A DNA stretch of 64,000 nt from Thermoproteota archaeon (GCA_027491435.1 JAOZFG010000004.1:62001-126000), one strand, 5' to 3'; shown: positions 1-8,650, counted from the stretch's first letter. Numbers and translations are program-made. The notes: a model not told the origin generated them from the sequence alone.

Positions 1-657
1 GCCGACCCCTTTAATACGGCGGGCCTAGTCATAGATCCCCGGCTTCATGAAGGATTCATTTTCGAAATAATGGACGTGTTTGAGGACAAAGTGGTGGAGA
101 TGTCCTCTCCTGAGGAGATGTACGATATATTAGCCCTAATAGGCACTACTGGAAGGTACGTCATCAGGAGGGTCTTTAGGAAGTCTGACAGGGAAATAGC
201 AGCGGTGGTCAGCACCACAAGGCTTAGCCTAATAGCCGGTAAATACGTGGGTAAGGACGATCCAGTCGCCATAGTTAGGGCTCAAAGCGGTTTTCCAGCG
301 CTAGGTGAAGTATTAGAGCCCTATACTCTCCCCCACCTGGTGGCTGGGTGGATGAGAGGGTCGCACAATGGCCCCTTAATGCCTGTGGGGGAGAAGGACG
401 CTAGGCCAACTAGGTTCGACGGTCCTCCCAGAGTGATAGCCCTAGGATTCCAGATAAAGAACTCTAAGCTTATAGGACCCAGCGATCTCTTCTCAGATGT
501 GGCCTTTGATGAGGCCAGAAGGCTGGCAAACGTAATAGCTGACTACATGAGGAGACATGGGCCTTTCATGCCTCACAGGCTTGGGCCCGAGGAGATGGAG
601 TATACAACCCTACCTAAGGTCCTAGAGAAAATAAAGGAAAGGTTGAAAGAAGCCTAA
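1..657 (+). CDS. fbp: Fructose-1,6-bisphosphate aldolase/phosphatase, C-terminal part (cut by window start)
   Basis: This is the 3' part of the bifunctional archaeal gluconeogenic enzyme that condenses triose phosphates to fructose-1,6-bisphosphate and removes the 1-phosphate. The frame is open from base 1, so the gene starts outside the window and the ATG at 70 is internal. The YVGKDDP motif (Lys codon 253-255) matches the known Schiff-base Lys with its Tyr and Asp neighbours, and the late MEYTTLP motif carries the family's C-terminal catalytic Tyr. GWMRGSH and PTRFDGPPR are further family signatures. It converges on tpiA, which makes one of its substrates, with a 4-nt 3' overlap. Identification is firm. 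Confidence 0.95.
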   Translation, partial: ADPFNTAGLVIDPRLHEGFIFEIMDVFEDKVVEMSSPEEMYDILALIGTTGRYVIRRVFRKSDREIAAVVSTTRLSLIAGKYVGKDDPVAIVRAQSGFPALGEVLEPYTLPHLVAGWMRGSHNGPLMPVGEKDARPTRFDGPPRVIALGFQIKNSKLIGPSDLFSDVAFDEARRLANVIADYMRRHGPFMPHRLGPEEMEYTTLPKVLEKIKERLKEA

Positions 658-1349
658 ATTTTTACGAAAGGCTCGACTAATTCCTCAATTTTTCTTAATG
701 GATTAGAGCTCTTTGCAACAGCTGAAGCCACTAGAACGCCATAACTTCCTAACCTAACGGCGGCTGAGACGTCCTCTTCACTGGTAATTCCGGCCCCACA
801 CAAGACCTTGACGCTAGGATTCACGTCCATAACTGCTTTAACACTTTCAGTAATCACTTCTGGCTTTGCCCTAGATACAGGAATGCCCGTCCCTATAAGC
901 TCCGGTGGTTCTATCGCCACTGCGTCAGGACCAAAAACTGCTACAGAGGCGCTCTCTTCAGGAGTAGGCGCGCAGACCACCGAAGTAAGGCCAGCTTTTT
1001 TTAAAAGGTCCACAGAGGCCTTTATGTCTTTTAACATCAATTGCCTCTCAGAATGGTTAATTATTGATCCTCGGGCGCCTACAAATTTAATTAGTTCCGG
1101 GGAAATGTGTCCTGTGTGCGCTCCAGGATCCACCGGATCTACGTGTTGAGCGAATATAGGCAAGTCTGTTCTAGAGGCCAGAAAGGTTAGATCGATAAGG
1201 TTGGGAGCTATGCCTATAAGAACGCCCGTTTCCTTCCAGACCCTCTCGGCCTGCCTTACAATGCCTAAAGCCCTCTCACCTACGGCCTGGGGGTAAGCCT
1301 TTAGGTTTATCAAGAGCCTAGGAACCTGCATAGGTTTGGGATCTACCAC
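654..1349 (-). CDS. tpiA: Triosephosphate isomerase
   Basis: Interconverts dihydroxyacetone phosphate and glyceraldehyde-3-phosphate in the cytosol. The 231-residue length fits the short archaeal TIM rather than the 250-residue bacterial form. Catalytic residues are visible: Lys17 in INLKAY, His99 in INHSER and Glu147 in AIEPPE, followed by the CGAGI phosphate-binding loop. A start at Met7 (MQVPRLL) would also fit archaeal N-termini. It is convergent with the FBP aldolase/phosphatase gene and divergent from the DUF89 gene only 12 nt away, so both 5' ends must be nearly leaderless. Confidence 0.95.
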   Translation of the reverse strand: MVDPKPMQVPRLLINLKAYPQAVGERALGIVRQAERVWKETGVLIGIAPNLIDLTFLASRTDLPIFAQHVDPVDPGAHTGHISPELIKFVGARGSIINHSERQLMLKDIKASVDLLKKAGLTSVVCAPTPEESASVAVFGPDAVAIEPPELIGTGIPVSRAKPEVITESVKAVMDVNPSVKVLCGAGITSEEDVSAAVRLGSYGVLVASAVAKSSNPLRKIEELVEPFVKI

Positions 1350-1361
1350 AAATTTAATAAG

Positions 1362-2228
1362 GTGATTGGCTTGAGGATTAGGCCGGAATGCTTTTATTGT
1401 ATTTTCAGGGTCTTGAACAAAGAAGCCAGGCTTTTCAACTTGGATGGCGTGAACTTTGCCAAAAAATTCTTGAAGGAGGCTGCAAAGACCATAGATTCAG
1501 TGGTCACGCCGGCTGACATTGCTTACTTAAGGGAGTCCGTCCTCAAGGAAATACTCAACGAGGAAGACCCCTTCAAAGAGATAAAAAAAGAGAGATTGAG
1601 GAAGGTCTCCAAAGAGATAGCCCCAATTATAGAAAGGGAGCTAAAAAATCTGCCTGAGGGCTTCCACAGGTTTAGGTGGCTGGCCCTGAATGCAGCGTCC
1701 ATCAACGGGTACGAAGTCCCGTTGCACAGCGAGGGACCCGTAGAAACTTTTATCAACACCGTGAAAAAGGGATTGGCCATAGATAACACAGAAGAAGCCT
1801 TTGACATCCTCACTAGAACCTCTAGAGGGGAGTACGTGGTATACATACTCGATAACGCCCACGAATTCCCGGTGGACAGGTTGCTGATTAGGTACGTCAT
1901 GGGCTTAGGGAAGTCGGTTTACGTCTTCGCAAGAGGCAAGCCCGTGGCCGATGATATAACAAAAAGGGAAGTGCTCGAGCTGGATCCTGGACTAGAGGTC
2001 TTTTCCCTGTCAAGTCCATTGGGAGTGAGGCTAGAATTGGAGCACGAAACCAACAGAAGAATACTTCAGAACGCCAACCTAATTATAGCCAAGGGGATGG
2101 CCAACTACGAGACGTTAACTGAGTATGAACTAGATCCTCCGGTTCTCTACCTACTGACCGCCAAGTGCACGCCGATCGCTGAGGACTTAGGGATAAATAA
2201 GGGATCTCCTGTAGCCTTAATGGGGTGA
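1362..2228 (+). CDS. DUF89/ARMT1-like damage-control phosphatase
   Basis: The 288-residue protein has the archaeal DUF89 layout: an N-terminal CFYC pair (Cys10, Cys13), a helical region, then the phosphatase core with a YILDNAHEF motif (family usual LDNAGE), an ADDIT segment and a late KGMANYE motif. Known relatives are metal-dependent phosphatases that remove side-product sugar or nucleotide phosphates; the substrate here cannot be told. The start is GTG. The final TGA sits directly before the AMMECR1 gene, so the two are probably co-transcribed, as are often seen in archaea. The Gly-to-His change in the LDNA(G/H)E motif is worth noting. Confidence 0.85.
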   Translation: MIGLRIRPECFYCIFRVLNKEARLFNLDGVNFAKKFLKEAAKTIDSVVTPADIAYLRESVLKEILNEEDPFKEIKKERLRKVSKEIAPIIERELKNLPEGFHRFRWLALNAASINGYEVPLHSEGPVETFINTVKKGLAIDNTEEAFDILTRTSRGEYVVYILDNAHEFPVDRLLIRYVMGLGKSVYVFARGKPVADDITKREVLELDPGLEVFSLSSPLGVRLELEHETNRRILQNANLIIAKGMANYETLTEYELDPPVLYLLTAKCTPIAEDLGINKGSPVALMG

Positions 2229-2233
2229 TATTT

Positions 2234-2854
2234 ATGCCTTACATAAGCGATGAGGAGGGAGAATACCTCGTAAAGACGGCGAGAAAGTCCATAGAGTACG
2301 CATTTAAAGGAAGGAACGTCGAAGACGTGTTGGTTGATTTCCCGCCGAGATCAGAGAAGCTACTAAGGCCATCAGGAGCCTTCGTAACCCTCAACACTTA
2401 CCCTAAGAAGGAGTTAAGGGGGTGCATAGGATATCCAGAACCTTCATTGCCGTTAATAGGCGCCGTAGTTCGAGCCGCTAGGGCGGCAGCGTTTGAGGAT
2501 CCGAGGTTCCCTCCCCTAAGCAGGTATGAGCTAGATAGGGTGATAGTGGAAGTATCAGTTCTAACTCCGCCGGAGAAAGTAACTGGAGTGCCTAGGGAGG
2601 AGCTGCCCTCTAGAATAGTGATAGGGGTCCACGGGCTCATAGTCAGGTTCGGCCCCTACAATGGGCTGTTGCTTCCTCAGGTGGCGGTGGAGTACGACAT
2701 GTCACCCTCCGAGTTCTTGGATCACACGTGCCTTAAGGCGGGCCTGAGGCCTGGGTGCTGGAAGGATGAGGACGTCGAGGTGTACACCTTTTCGGCCGAG
2801 GTATTCACAGAGACATCTCCTAACGGAAGGGTAGTAAGAGAAAAGCTGGTGTAG
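2234..2854 (+). CDS. AMMECR1-domain protein
   Basis: A single AMMECR1 domain spans almost the whole 206-residue protein, with the hallmark LRGCIGYPEP segment and the downstream EDPRFPPL and VRFGPYNGLLLPQVA blocks. Structures of archaeal homologues are known, but no biochemical function is settled. I chose the ATG at 2234 because GGTGAT lies just upstream; a GTG at 2225 overlapping the preceding TGA is the alternative. It sits between the DUF89 gene and a glycosyltransferase with almost no spacing, which suggests one operon. Confidence 0.88.
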   Translation: MPYISDEEGEYLVKTARKSIEYAFKGRNVEDVLVDFPPRSEKLLRPSGAFVTLNTYPKKELRGCIGYPEPSLPLIGAVVRAARAAAFEDPRFPPLSRYELDRVIVEVSVLTPPEKVTGVPREELPSRIVIGVHGLIVRFGPYNGLLLPQVAVEYDMSPSEFLDHTCLKAGLRPGCWKDEDVEVYTFSAEVFTETSPNGRVVREKLV

Positions 2855-2857
2855 GGC

Positions 2858-4045
2858 TTGAAAGCCTACTTATCTGCCCTAGGAATAGGGCTTGGTCATG
2901 TATCTAGAAGCCTAGCACTAGCTAGGAGATTGACCAGAGCGGGCTTATCTGTAGCGATCTCCTCCTATGGAGACGCGCTAGAGTACGTTAAAATACATGG
3001 CGACGATATACTCGTATTTGATGGGGGTAGGGAGATTTCTTGGGTCATGGGCCCTTACGGTTCCCCTGACCTGATCAGGACCTTGAGAAATGTCCGGGAG
3101 ATACCGAAGTTCATAGAGCACGTAAGGGTGGAGATGTCCAACATAAGTAATTACGCCCCAGACGTAGTGATCTCTGACTCCAGGATATCCGCTGTCATAG
3201 CAGCTAAGGTGTTGGACGTCCCGGTGGTCGTCCTGCTGAACCAGCCCAAGCTTCTAATATCTCCTCTGATAACAGAAGCCATCTACAGGATAATCAAGGG
3301 TTTTTACTCGGACAGGATGATGAAGATTCCAGAAATTGTGGAGAGGGCGCTTAACACTGCCATGACCACCCTGTGGGCAGCTTCGGAGTTCGCCCTTATA
3401 GTGGACTTCCCCCCGCCGGATAACATATCCAGAGCTCAGACCAGCAACTTACCTAGGAGGATTCTGTCCAAAGCCGTCTTTACAGGCCCCCTAATAGAGG
3501 TGCCCTGTGAGCCCTCAGAGGAGGACCTCATCTTGATAATAGTTTCAGGCCCGGGGGCTGAGAGGAGGTCCTTGGCTGAAGATTTGCTAAAGATATCTGA
3601 TGATTTAGCTAGGGAGTTCCCAGAGTACGAGGTGGTTATATCCCTGGGAGAGCCGGGGTCTGATGAGGTTGTCGAGAGGGGAAATCTGAAGATCTACGGT
3701 TGGCTGCCAGATTCCGAGAAGTGGGAATACATGTCCAGGGCTAGCTTAGTGGTCTCTAGGGCTGGCCACACCACAATATCTGAAGCGTTGTTGTGTGGAA
3801 AGCCTTTAGTGCTCATCCCAACTCCAAAACACACTGAGAAGATTGAAAACGCCAAATCGGTCAGGGACAAGGGATTGGGCGTAGTAGTTGATCAGGTACA
3901 CGTCAGACAACAGTTAATAGGCGCGATAAAGAGAGTTCTAAGGGATCGAAACATGAAGGAGGGAGCGCTGAAGTTTAGGGAAAGGTACAAGGATTGGGAC
4001 TTTTTAGACAGGGCAGTCGGCCCTGTACTGGCTGCCCCCCGGTAG
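2858..4045 (+). CDS. GT-B glycosyltransferase, MurG/UDP-glucuronosyltransferase-like
   Basis: The 395-residue protein has a two-domain GT-B appearance. The N-terminal GIGLGHVSRSLALA loop resembles the glycine-rich start of MurG-type transferases. The C-terminal half carries SRAGHTTISEAL followed by GKPLVLIPTPKHTEKIENA, the nucleotide-sugar-binding block of GT28-like enzymes. It likely transfers a sugar from a UDP-sugar to a lipid, protein or glycan acceptor; neither donor nor acceptor is shown by sequence. The start is TTG three bases after the AMMECR1 stop. It ends immediately against the convergent coiled-coil gene with no gap. Confidence 0.75.
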   Translation: MKAYLSALGIGLGHVSRSLALARRLTRAGLSVAISSYGDALEYVKIHGDDILVFDGGREISWVMGPYGSPDLIRTLRNVREIPKFIEHVRVEMSNISNYAPDVVISDSRISAVIAAKVLDVPVVVLLNQPKLLISPLITEAIYRIIKGFYSDRMMKIPEIVERALNTAMTTLWAASEFALIVDFPPPDNISRAQTSNLPRRILSKAVFTGPLIEVPCEPSEEDLILIIVSGPGAERRSLAEDLLKISDDLAREFPEYEVVISLGEPGSDEVVERGNLKIYGWLPDSEKWEYMSRASLVVSRAGHTTISEALLCGKPLVLIPTPKHTEKIENAKSVRDKGLGVVVDQVHVRQQLIGAIKRVLRDRNMKEGALKFRERYKDWDFLDRAVGPVLAAPR

Positions 4046-4546
4046 CTATACCAAGGACCTCTCCACGGCCCACCTGAGCATCCTAAGGAAGTCGTTAAGT
4101 TCCTTCGACTTCAGGCCCTCGATTTCTAAGTATTCTAAGGTACCATCATCTTTAACCTTTAATTCGTACCTAGCGTTCGAAGACTCTTCGAATTCCTTCA
4201 TCTTCTTCAGCAGGAATGACTTGATTGGTTTGGACTCAGCGTCCACTAAGAGGCCCTCAGCAGGGGTGAACCTGAGGTAACCTTTAGCCCTATCTACCTC
4301 AACGATTCCGAGCGAATTCCCTCCCTTGCTGGTCAATTGAACCCTCTCCAGTTTTTTAGGCCCTTTTTCCACCTTTTTTCTCTCCAATTTATCCGCGGTA
4401 GTTAAGGTCTGCTCCAAGAGGGTCTCCTCTAGGGCCTCCAACATCTGTCTCAATCTGATAAGCTCATTCTCTAGCTTATTTATCCTCTTCTTGAGCAGTT
4501 CTCTAAGTTCTAGAAGCCTCTTTATCCTCTCATCATCCTGGGACAA
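4046..4546 (-). CDS. Conserved coiled-coil protein of unknown function
   Basis: I do not recognise this 166-residue protein. Residues 5-50 form a strongly predicted coiled coil with leucine heptads, followed by a lysine-rich linker (about 53-65). Residues 70-166 look like a compact alpha/beta domain with RFTPAEGLLVD and LEIEGLKSKELNDFLRML segments. The start overlaps the end of lysS by 14 nt on the same strand, so it is translated as the second gene of a lysS operon. The context hints at a translation- or nucleic-acid-linked role, but no motif proves it. Confidence 0.7.
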   Translation of the reverse strand: MSQDDERIKRLLELRELLKKRINKLENELIRLRQMLEALEETLLEQTLTTADKLERKKVEKGPKKLERVQLTSKGGNSLGIVEVDRAKGYLRFTPAEGLLVDAESKPIKSFLLKKMKEFEESSNARYELKVKDDGTLEYLEIEGLKSKELNDFLRMLRWAVERSLV

Positions 4547-6140
4547 TTTTACCTTCCTCCACGAGTTCCCTAAACATCTTCCTGAACCTCGACGGGCCGA
4601 CCCTCTGTATAAGGTTGCCCAGCCTCGGCCCGCCGTCCTGTCCCAGTATGGCCCTGTATATCGACCTGAAGAACTCTTTAGACTTTATCCCCTTCTCCTT
4701 TATCACTTGAAAGGCCAAGTTCTGTATGTCCTCTGCGTTCATGTCGTCTGTTATTCTGTCTAGGAATTCCTCTATGGCTGCGAGTACTTGCTGAGGTATG
4801 ACGACCCTTCCTTCCTCTTCTGAGAAGGAATCCACGTAATTCTTAGCGTACTCCACGTACTTAATGAACCATTCATCATCTAGAAGCCGTTCCAATGGTA
4901 GGTCGTAATATCTGGATATGATATCTCCAACGAACTTAATGAGTTCCTCCCTAGACAGGTCCCTGGGCGCCATCCTAGCTACCTTGAGCACCGCGGAGTA
5001 CTCGTAGGGTGGCGGAGGGGGCACCCCTTCAAGTAAAAACGTGTACTCTACCAGTCTTTTCAGAGATATTCTATCTCTTTCACTCTTTATTTTGTCAAGA
5101 TTATGATACAATTTAAGGTTTCTCTCAAACTCATTTATGTATTGAGGCGTATTCTGGAGGGAAATGTTTCTGGTGCCGTGGTACCTCTTGAACATGAGCA
5201 TCCTCAAGGTCTCAGGGGGGGAGTACTTCATCCACATCTGCGGGGTTATCACGTTACCCTTAGACTTGCTTATCTTCCCTCCAGTGGCGTCTAGAAACAT
5301 CTCGTACATAACTGTCATAGGGGGCTCATAAGAGAGAACCTCCTTAGCTATCCTGGCGTTTACTCTGAACGAATCAGTTATGTCCTTTCCGTGAGGCTCA
5401 AATACTATGCCTAAAGCAGCCCACCTGGCGGCGAATTCCCCTTTCCAGGAGAGTTTACCTTCGCCCCTCACGTAAGAGGCCTCTCCAACGTGACCACAGC
5501 CCTTAACACCCTTAAATTCCTGGTCACAGGCGTAGATAACCTTCTTCTCCTCTGGTATCACTTTGATGACCCTAGTAGTGTATATTCTGCCGCACTTCTC
5601 GCACCTAGGCCAGTAGTAGACCCACCCCTCCGGCTTACTGGATCCCACCTCTTCCCTCACTATTTTATCCACTTTATGGCTGTTCTCGATTAGCTTAGCA
5701 ACCTGTTCATCTAACAAACCCGAATTATAGGCTTCAGTCCCGGATATGAAGGTGAATTCGATGCCCAATTTCTCCAAAGCGTCTATAAGCATGCTACTCA
5801 TGTGTTCTCCGTAACTGGAGTGGCACCCCCATGGGTCGGGTATCTCGCTCACTGGCATGCCTAAATACTTCCTGTAATCCTCGGGAACTCCTGCGGGGAC
5901 CTTTCTCAACCCATCCCTGTCATCGCTATAAGCAATGAGTTCGCTCTTGAGGCCTCTAGCCTCTATCCCCAACTTTACCCCGTAGGCCCTCAAGGAGTCG
6001 CCTACTGAACCTATGTGTGGAAAGCCGCTAGCTCCTATCCCAGATTCCACCCTGAGCACGGTAAAATTTCTGCCCAACTTCTCCTCTCGCTCTATAATTT
6101 CTCTGGCTATCTTATCTATCCAGAACTCCGCCTTCCCTAT
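4533..6140 (-). CDS. lysK: Lysyl-tRNA synthetase, class I (apparent AUA start)
   Basis: Charges tRNA-Lys using the archaeal class I fold unrelated to bacterial LysS. It has the HIGH-type PHIGS motif, a KISKS loop (KISKSKGN) and a Cys4 zinc cluster (CEKC, then two single Cys). The first conventional start is a TTG at 6077, but the frame stays open upstream and encodes a conserved-looking N-terminus (FWIDKIAREI, compare HWAD in methanogen enzymes). Between the in-frame TAG at 6153-6155 and 6077 there is no ATG, GTG or TTG. An ATA at 6138-6140 lies 4 nt after a GGTGG Shine-Dalgarno (6145-6149), so I place the start there. A frameshift or sequencing error is the alternative. Confidence 0.9.
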   Translation of the reverse strand: MGKAEFWIDKIAREIIEREEKLGRNFTVLRVESGIGASGFPHIGSVGDSLRAYGVKLGIEARGLKSELIAYSDDRDGLRKVPAGVPEDYRKYLGMPVSEIPDPWGCHSSYGEHMSSMLIDALEKLGIEFTFISGTEAYNSGLLDEQVAKLIENSHKVDKIVREEVGSSKPEGWVYYWPRCEKCGRIYTTRVIKVIPEEKKVIYACDQEFKGVKGCGHVGEASYVRGEGKLSWKGEFAARWAALGIVFEPHGKDITDSFRVNARIAKEVLSYEPPMTVMYEMFLDATGGKISKSKGNVITPQMWMKYSPPETLRMLMFKRYHGTRNISLQNTPQYINEFERNLKLYHNLDKIKSERDRISLKRLVEYTFLLEGVPPPPPYEYSAVLKVARMAPRDLSREELIKFVGDIISRYYDLPLERLLDDEWFIKYVEYAKNYVDSFSEEEGRVVIPQQVLAAIEEFLDRITDDMNAEDIQNLAFQVIKEKGIKSKEFFRSIYRAILGQDGGPRLGNLIQRVGPSRFRKMFRELVEEGKIVPG

Positions 6141-6144
6141 GTTC

Positions 6145-6149
6145 CCACC
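6145..6149 (-). promoter_or_regulatory. Shine-Dalgarno GGTGG of lysS
   Basis: On the minus strand GGTGG lies 4 nt before the ATA at 6140-6138, a spacing like that of other starts here (GGTGAT or GGTGG with 4-6 nt). It is what decides the proposed non-standard start codon. Confidence 0.5.
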
Positions 6150-6180
6150 GGGCTAACCACGTGCAAGGAGGAATAAGAAG

Positions 6181-6238
6181 TTTTTGTTGAGGAACCGCTT
6201 ACCCTCAACAAAAATTTTAGAGGGGGCTTTTCCCCCTC
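6181..6238 (-). terminator. Double hairpin terminator downstream of alba
   Basis: Just after the alba stop (minus strand) a 7-bp GC hairpin, arms 6220-6226 and 6232-6238, is followed by an AT-rich run. It is then followed by a second 12-bp perfect inverted repeat, TTTTTGTTGAGG (6181-6192) with its complement at 6203-6214 around a 10-nt loop. Together they look like a strong terminator separating alba from lysS. The second repeat ends about 40 nt from the lysS start, so it could also bear on the lysS promoter. Confidence 0.6.
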
Positions 6239-6243
6239 CAGGC

Positions 6244-6525
6244 TCAGACCTGGGTAAGCTCTATCTCTATTACGCTTATGTCCCTCCTGTTACCCTCTTC
6301 GTCAAGGATCTCCTCAGTGCCAGTCCTGAGGTCGGTTATCTTGATCTTCCCAGGGAAGTACTTGAGCCTGGTTATCTCGGCGACGTCAACGGCCCTTGAT
6401 ATGGACCTGCCCCTGGCCTTGAGGATGATTTTCTTCACTCCCCTGTTTATCTGGAGGGTAGTAGCCATCACATAATTGATAGCGGGTTTCTTACCTACAT
6501 AGACGATTCCTTCCTCAGCCACCAT
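6244..6525 (-). CDS. albA: Alba chromatin / RNA-binding protein
   Basis: Small dimeric DNA- and RNA-binding protein that coats archaeal chromosomes. The 93-residue sequence has the diagnostic start EEGIVYVGKKPAINYVMA, with the lysine that is acetylated in Sulfolobus Alba, and the later KARGRSISRAVDVAEI helix. The ATG at 6525 is preferred over the GTG at 6534 because GAGGTGA lies 5 nt upstream of it. It has its own TATA-like box and a strong terminator, consistent with a monocistronic, highly expressed gene. Confidence 0.95.
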   Translation of the reverse strand: MVAEEGIVYVGKKPAINYVMATTLQINRGVKKIILKARGRSISRAVDVAEITRLKYFPGKIKITDLRTGTEEILDEEGNRRDISVIEIELTQV

Positions 6526-6578
6526 AGTACTCACCTCTTGCCCGCCACTTGTTCAGTTATAGAGCCGGGAGGGCGAGC

Positions 6579-6586
6579 TGATATAA
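6579..6586 (-). promoter_or_regulatory. TATA box of alba
   Basis: GGTTATATCA on the minus strand lies about 55 nt upstream of the alba ATG, which implies a short 5' leader carrying the GAGGTGA ribosome binding site. Assigned by eye. Confidence 0.4.
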
Positions 6587-6615
6587 CCAACCCTCCCCAA
6601 TTAAAAATGTTATCA

Positions 6616-6876
6616 TCACTCGTTGATGAGCTCGGAGAGCGGGAGTAGCACTACTTCCTTACCCGCTTTCCGCTCTACCAGTATAGGAAGCTTGCCCTTC
6701 CTTATCTCGAGTTTGGCCAGTTCTATCGGGTCATCTAAGCCTTCAGGTATCTCCTCTTCATCTAAAAATAAGGGAGAACCAGCAGCGATCTGCTGGGCCC
6801 TTATCGATATTATCCTGACCAGCTCGTACTTGGTTAATCTCTTTGGGCCCAGCAGACCGCCCTCACTCAAGGCCAT
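6616..6876 (-). CDS. rpoK: DNA-directed RNA polymerase subunit K (Rpo6)
   Basis: The archaeal counterpart of eukaryotic RPB6 and bacterial omega, which stabilises the RNA polymerase clamp. The 86-residue protein shows the family core LTKYELVRIISIRAQQIA, then a DPIELAKLEIRKGKLPI block. The ATG at 6876 shares one base with the thermosome TGA (TGATG), so translation is probably coupled to the chaperonin gene upstream. A thermosome-rpoK linkage is not one I know as conserved. Confidence 0.95.
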   Translation of the reverse strand: MALSEGGLLGPKRLTKYELVRIISIRAQQIAAGSPLFLDEEEIPEGLDDPIELAKLEIRKGKLPILVERKAGKEVVLLPLSELINE

Positions 6877-8516
6877 CACTCCTCCTTTTTCCCTCCTTTC
6901 TCTTCAAACTTCTTGCCGGCGGCAGCTATTATATCGTCTATCTTCAATATAGTCGTGGCGAACTCTGTGGCTGAGGTAATGGCCCTTCTAGTTACTCTCT
7001 CAGGCTCTATTATGTCCTTCTCTAACATGTTCTCAACTTCTCCGGTGTATATGTTGAACCCGTACTCCTTCTTACCCTCTGAGTGGGCCTTCCTGAGCTC
7101 AGACAGCTTGATAATCGGGTCATGACCGGCATTCTCAATCAAGGTCTTGGGTATTGACTCCACAGCCTCGGCGTACTTGAGCACCACGTTCTGCTCCTTA
7201 CCTCCTAAGGTCTTGGCGAACTCCTGAAGTTTGAGGGCAAGATCCATCCAGACGGCTCCAGCCCCCACAACTATCTTGCCATCTTCTATAACGTTTCTTA
7301 CTACGCTTAAGGCGTCATGTAAGTTCCTTTCAGCCTCGTCTATGACCTGTTTCTCTCCTCCCCTTATCAGTATGCTGACAGCCTTTGGGTTCTTGCAACC
7401 TTCAACGAACACCATCTTGTCCTCCCCAACTCTTCTTTCCTCAACTATTTCAGCGTATCCTAGGTCTGCTTCTGTTATCTCCTTGACGTTAACTACTATC
7501 TTGGCTCCAGTAGCCTTGGCGAGCTTCTCCATGTCGGACTTTCTGACCCTCCTCACGGCCAGTATGCCGTGCTTAGCTAGGAAGTGCTGGGCCACGTCGT
7601 CTATGCCCTTCTGGCAGAATACCACGTTGGCCCCGGTTGCGGCTATCTTCTCAACTAGCTCGGCTAGCATCTTCTTCTCCTGCTCTATGAACTCTTTGAC
7701 TTGAGCAGGTGAGGTTACCCTAATCTTTGACGAGATCTCAGGCTTCTTAACCTCAAGGGCACTCTCTATAAGTGCTATCTTGGCCCCGACAACCCTTCTG
7801 GGCATCCTTGGATGGACTACCTCCTTGTCCAGCACTATTCCCTGAATTAGCTTAGTGTCAAACAGGGAACCGCCCTCCTTCTTTTCTATCTTTATGTTAT
7901 CCAAGTCGACAACTCTCCTCCCGTCCTTTTCCTCAACAACCTGGAGAGCAGCGTCTACTACGAGCTCAGCCAGGTAATCTTTTGCTACAGCCACGGACTT
8001 AGAGCCCATAGCGATCTTAGCTACCTTTTTAAGGACCTCCTTGTCGTTCCAATCTACCTTAATGGCCACCTCATCCAGTATCTCCTTAGCCCTCTCCACA
8101 GCCTTTCTGTAACCCGATATTATGACGGTTGGGTGTATTCCCAGGTCCAATAGGTCCTCCGCTTTGGCTAGTAACTCACCAGCCAATATAACCACGGTGG
8201 TAGTACCATCGCCAGCCTCCTGCTCCTGAGACTTGGCTAGATCGACCATCATCTTAGCGGTAGGGTGCTCAACCTCTATCTCCTTCATTATGGTGGCTCC
8301 ATCGTGTGTTATGATCACATCGCCAAAGGGATCAACTAGCATCTTCTGCATGCCCTTGGGACTCAGGGTAGTTCTAATGGTGTCAGCAATTGCCTTAGCA
8401 ACGGTTATGTTGAGCCTCAATGCCTCCCTTCCTTTGGTTCTAGAAGTCCCCTCCTTGAGTATAAGGACGGGAATAGCTCCAGCTCCGGCACCTGCTCCAC
8501 CAGCTTCCATGGCCAT
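6876..8516 (-). CDS. thsA: Thermosome (group II chaperonin) subunit
   Basis: ATP-driven protein-folding chaperonin forming a double ring in the cytosol. It begins after a Gly/Ala-rich stretch, then shows the nucleotide-binding LSPKGMQKMLVD and EAGDGTTT motifs, the apical domain, and a late IVVGAGAVWMDLAL block. The tail is charged (GGKKEE) rather than the Gly-Met repeat of some subunits. The ATG at 8516 follows GGGTGAT by 4 nt; an upstream in-frame extension to 8555 lacks family similarity. It is first in an operon with rpoK. Only one thermosome gene is in the window. Confidence 0.96.
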   Translation of the reverse strand: MAMEAGGAGAGAGAIPVLILKEGTSRTKGREALRLNITVAKAIADTIRTTLSPKGMQKMLVDPFGDVIITHDGATIMKEIEVEHPTAKMMVDLAKSQEQEAGDGTTTVVILAGELLAKAEDLLDLGIHPTVIISGYRKAVERAKEILDEVAIKVDWNDKEVLKKVAKIAMGSKSVAVAKDYLAELVVDAALQVVEEKDGRRVVDLDNIKIEKKEGGSLFDTKLIQGIVLDKEVVHPRMPRRVVGAKIALIESALEVKKPEISSKIRVTSPAQVKEFIEQEKKMLAELVEKIAATGANVVFCQKGIDDVAQHFLAKHGILAVRRVRKSDMEKLAKATGAKIVVNVKEITEADLGYAEIVEERRVGEDKMVFVEGCKNPKAVSILIRGGEKQVIDEAERNLHDALSVVRNVIEDGKIVVGAGAVWMDLALKLQEFAKTLGGKEQNVVLKYAEAVESIPKTLIENAGHDPIIKLSELRKAHSEGKKEYGFNIYTGEVENMLEKDIIEPERVTRRAITSATEFATTILKIDDIIAAAGKKFEEKGGKKEE

Positions 8517-8570
8517 CTTTATCACCCCTTTATAATGTGGATTGCTCCGGAGCATCAGGCCATGAGCGAG

Positions 8571-8578
8571 TTAAAAAC
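8571..8578 (-). promoter_or_regulatory. TATA box of the thermosome-rpoK operon
   Basis: A GTTTTTAA stretch on the minus strand lies about 55 nt upstream of the thermosome ATG; a second candidate (CATTATAAAG, near 8530-8537) lies too close to the ATG for a standard leader. The choice is uncertain. Confidence 0.35.
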
Positions 8579-8650
8579 CTTATCTAGGGGTAAAGCCCGA
8601 TCAAGCCTGGCAGAAAGTGTGATCTCAAACGTGAGGGGGAATCTAGGATA

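Noticed and set aside
70-657. Treating the first ORF as a complete 195-residue gene
   Set aside because: The frame is open to base 1 and the upstream codons (DPFNTAGLVIDP) are typical of the FBP aldolase/phosphatase, so the gene is truncated by the window edge.
7231-7704. 157-residue plus-strand ORF inside the thermosome gene
   Set aside because: Lies fully within a conserved gene on the other strand and shows shadow composition.
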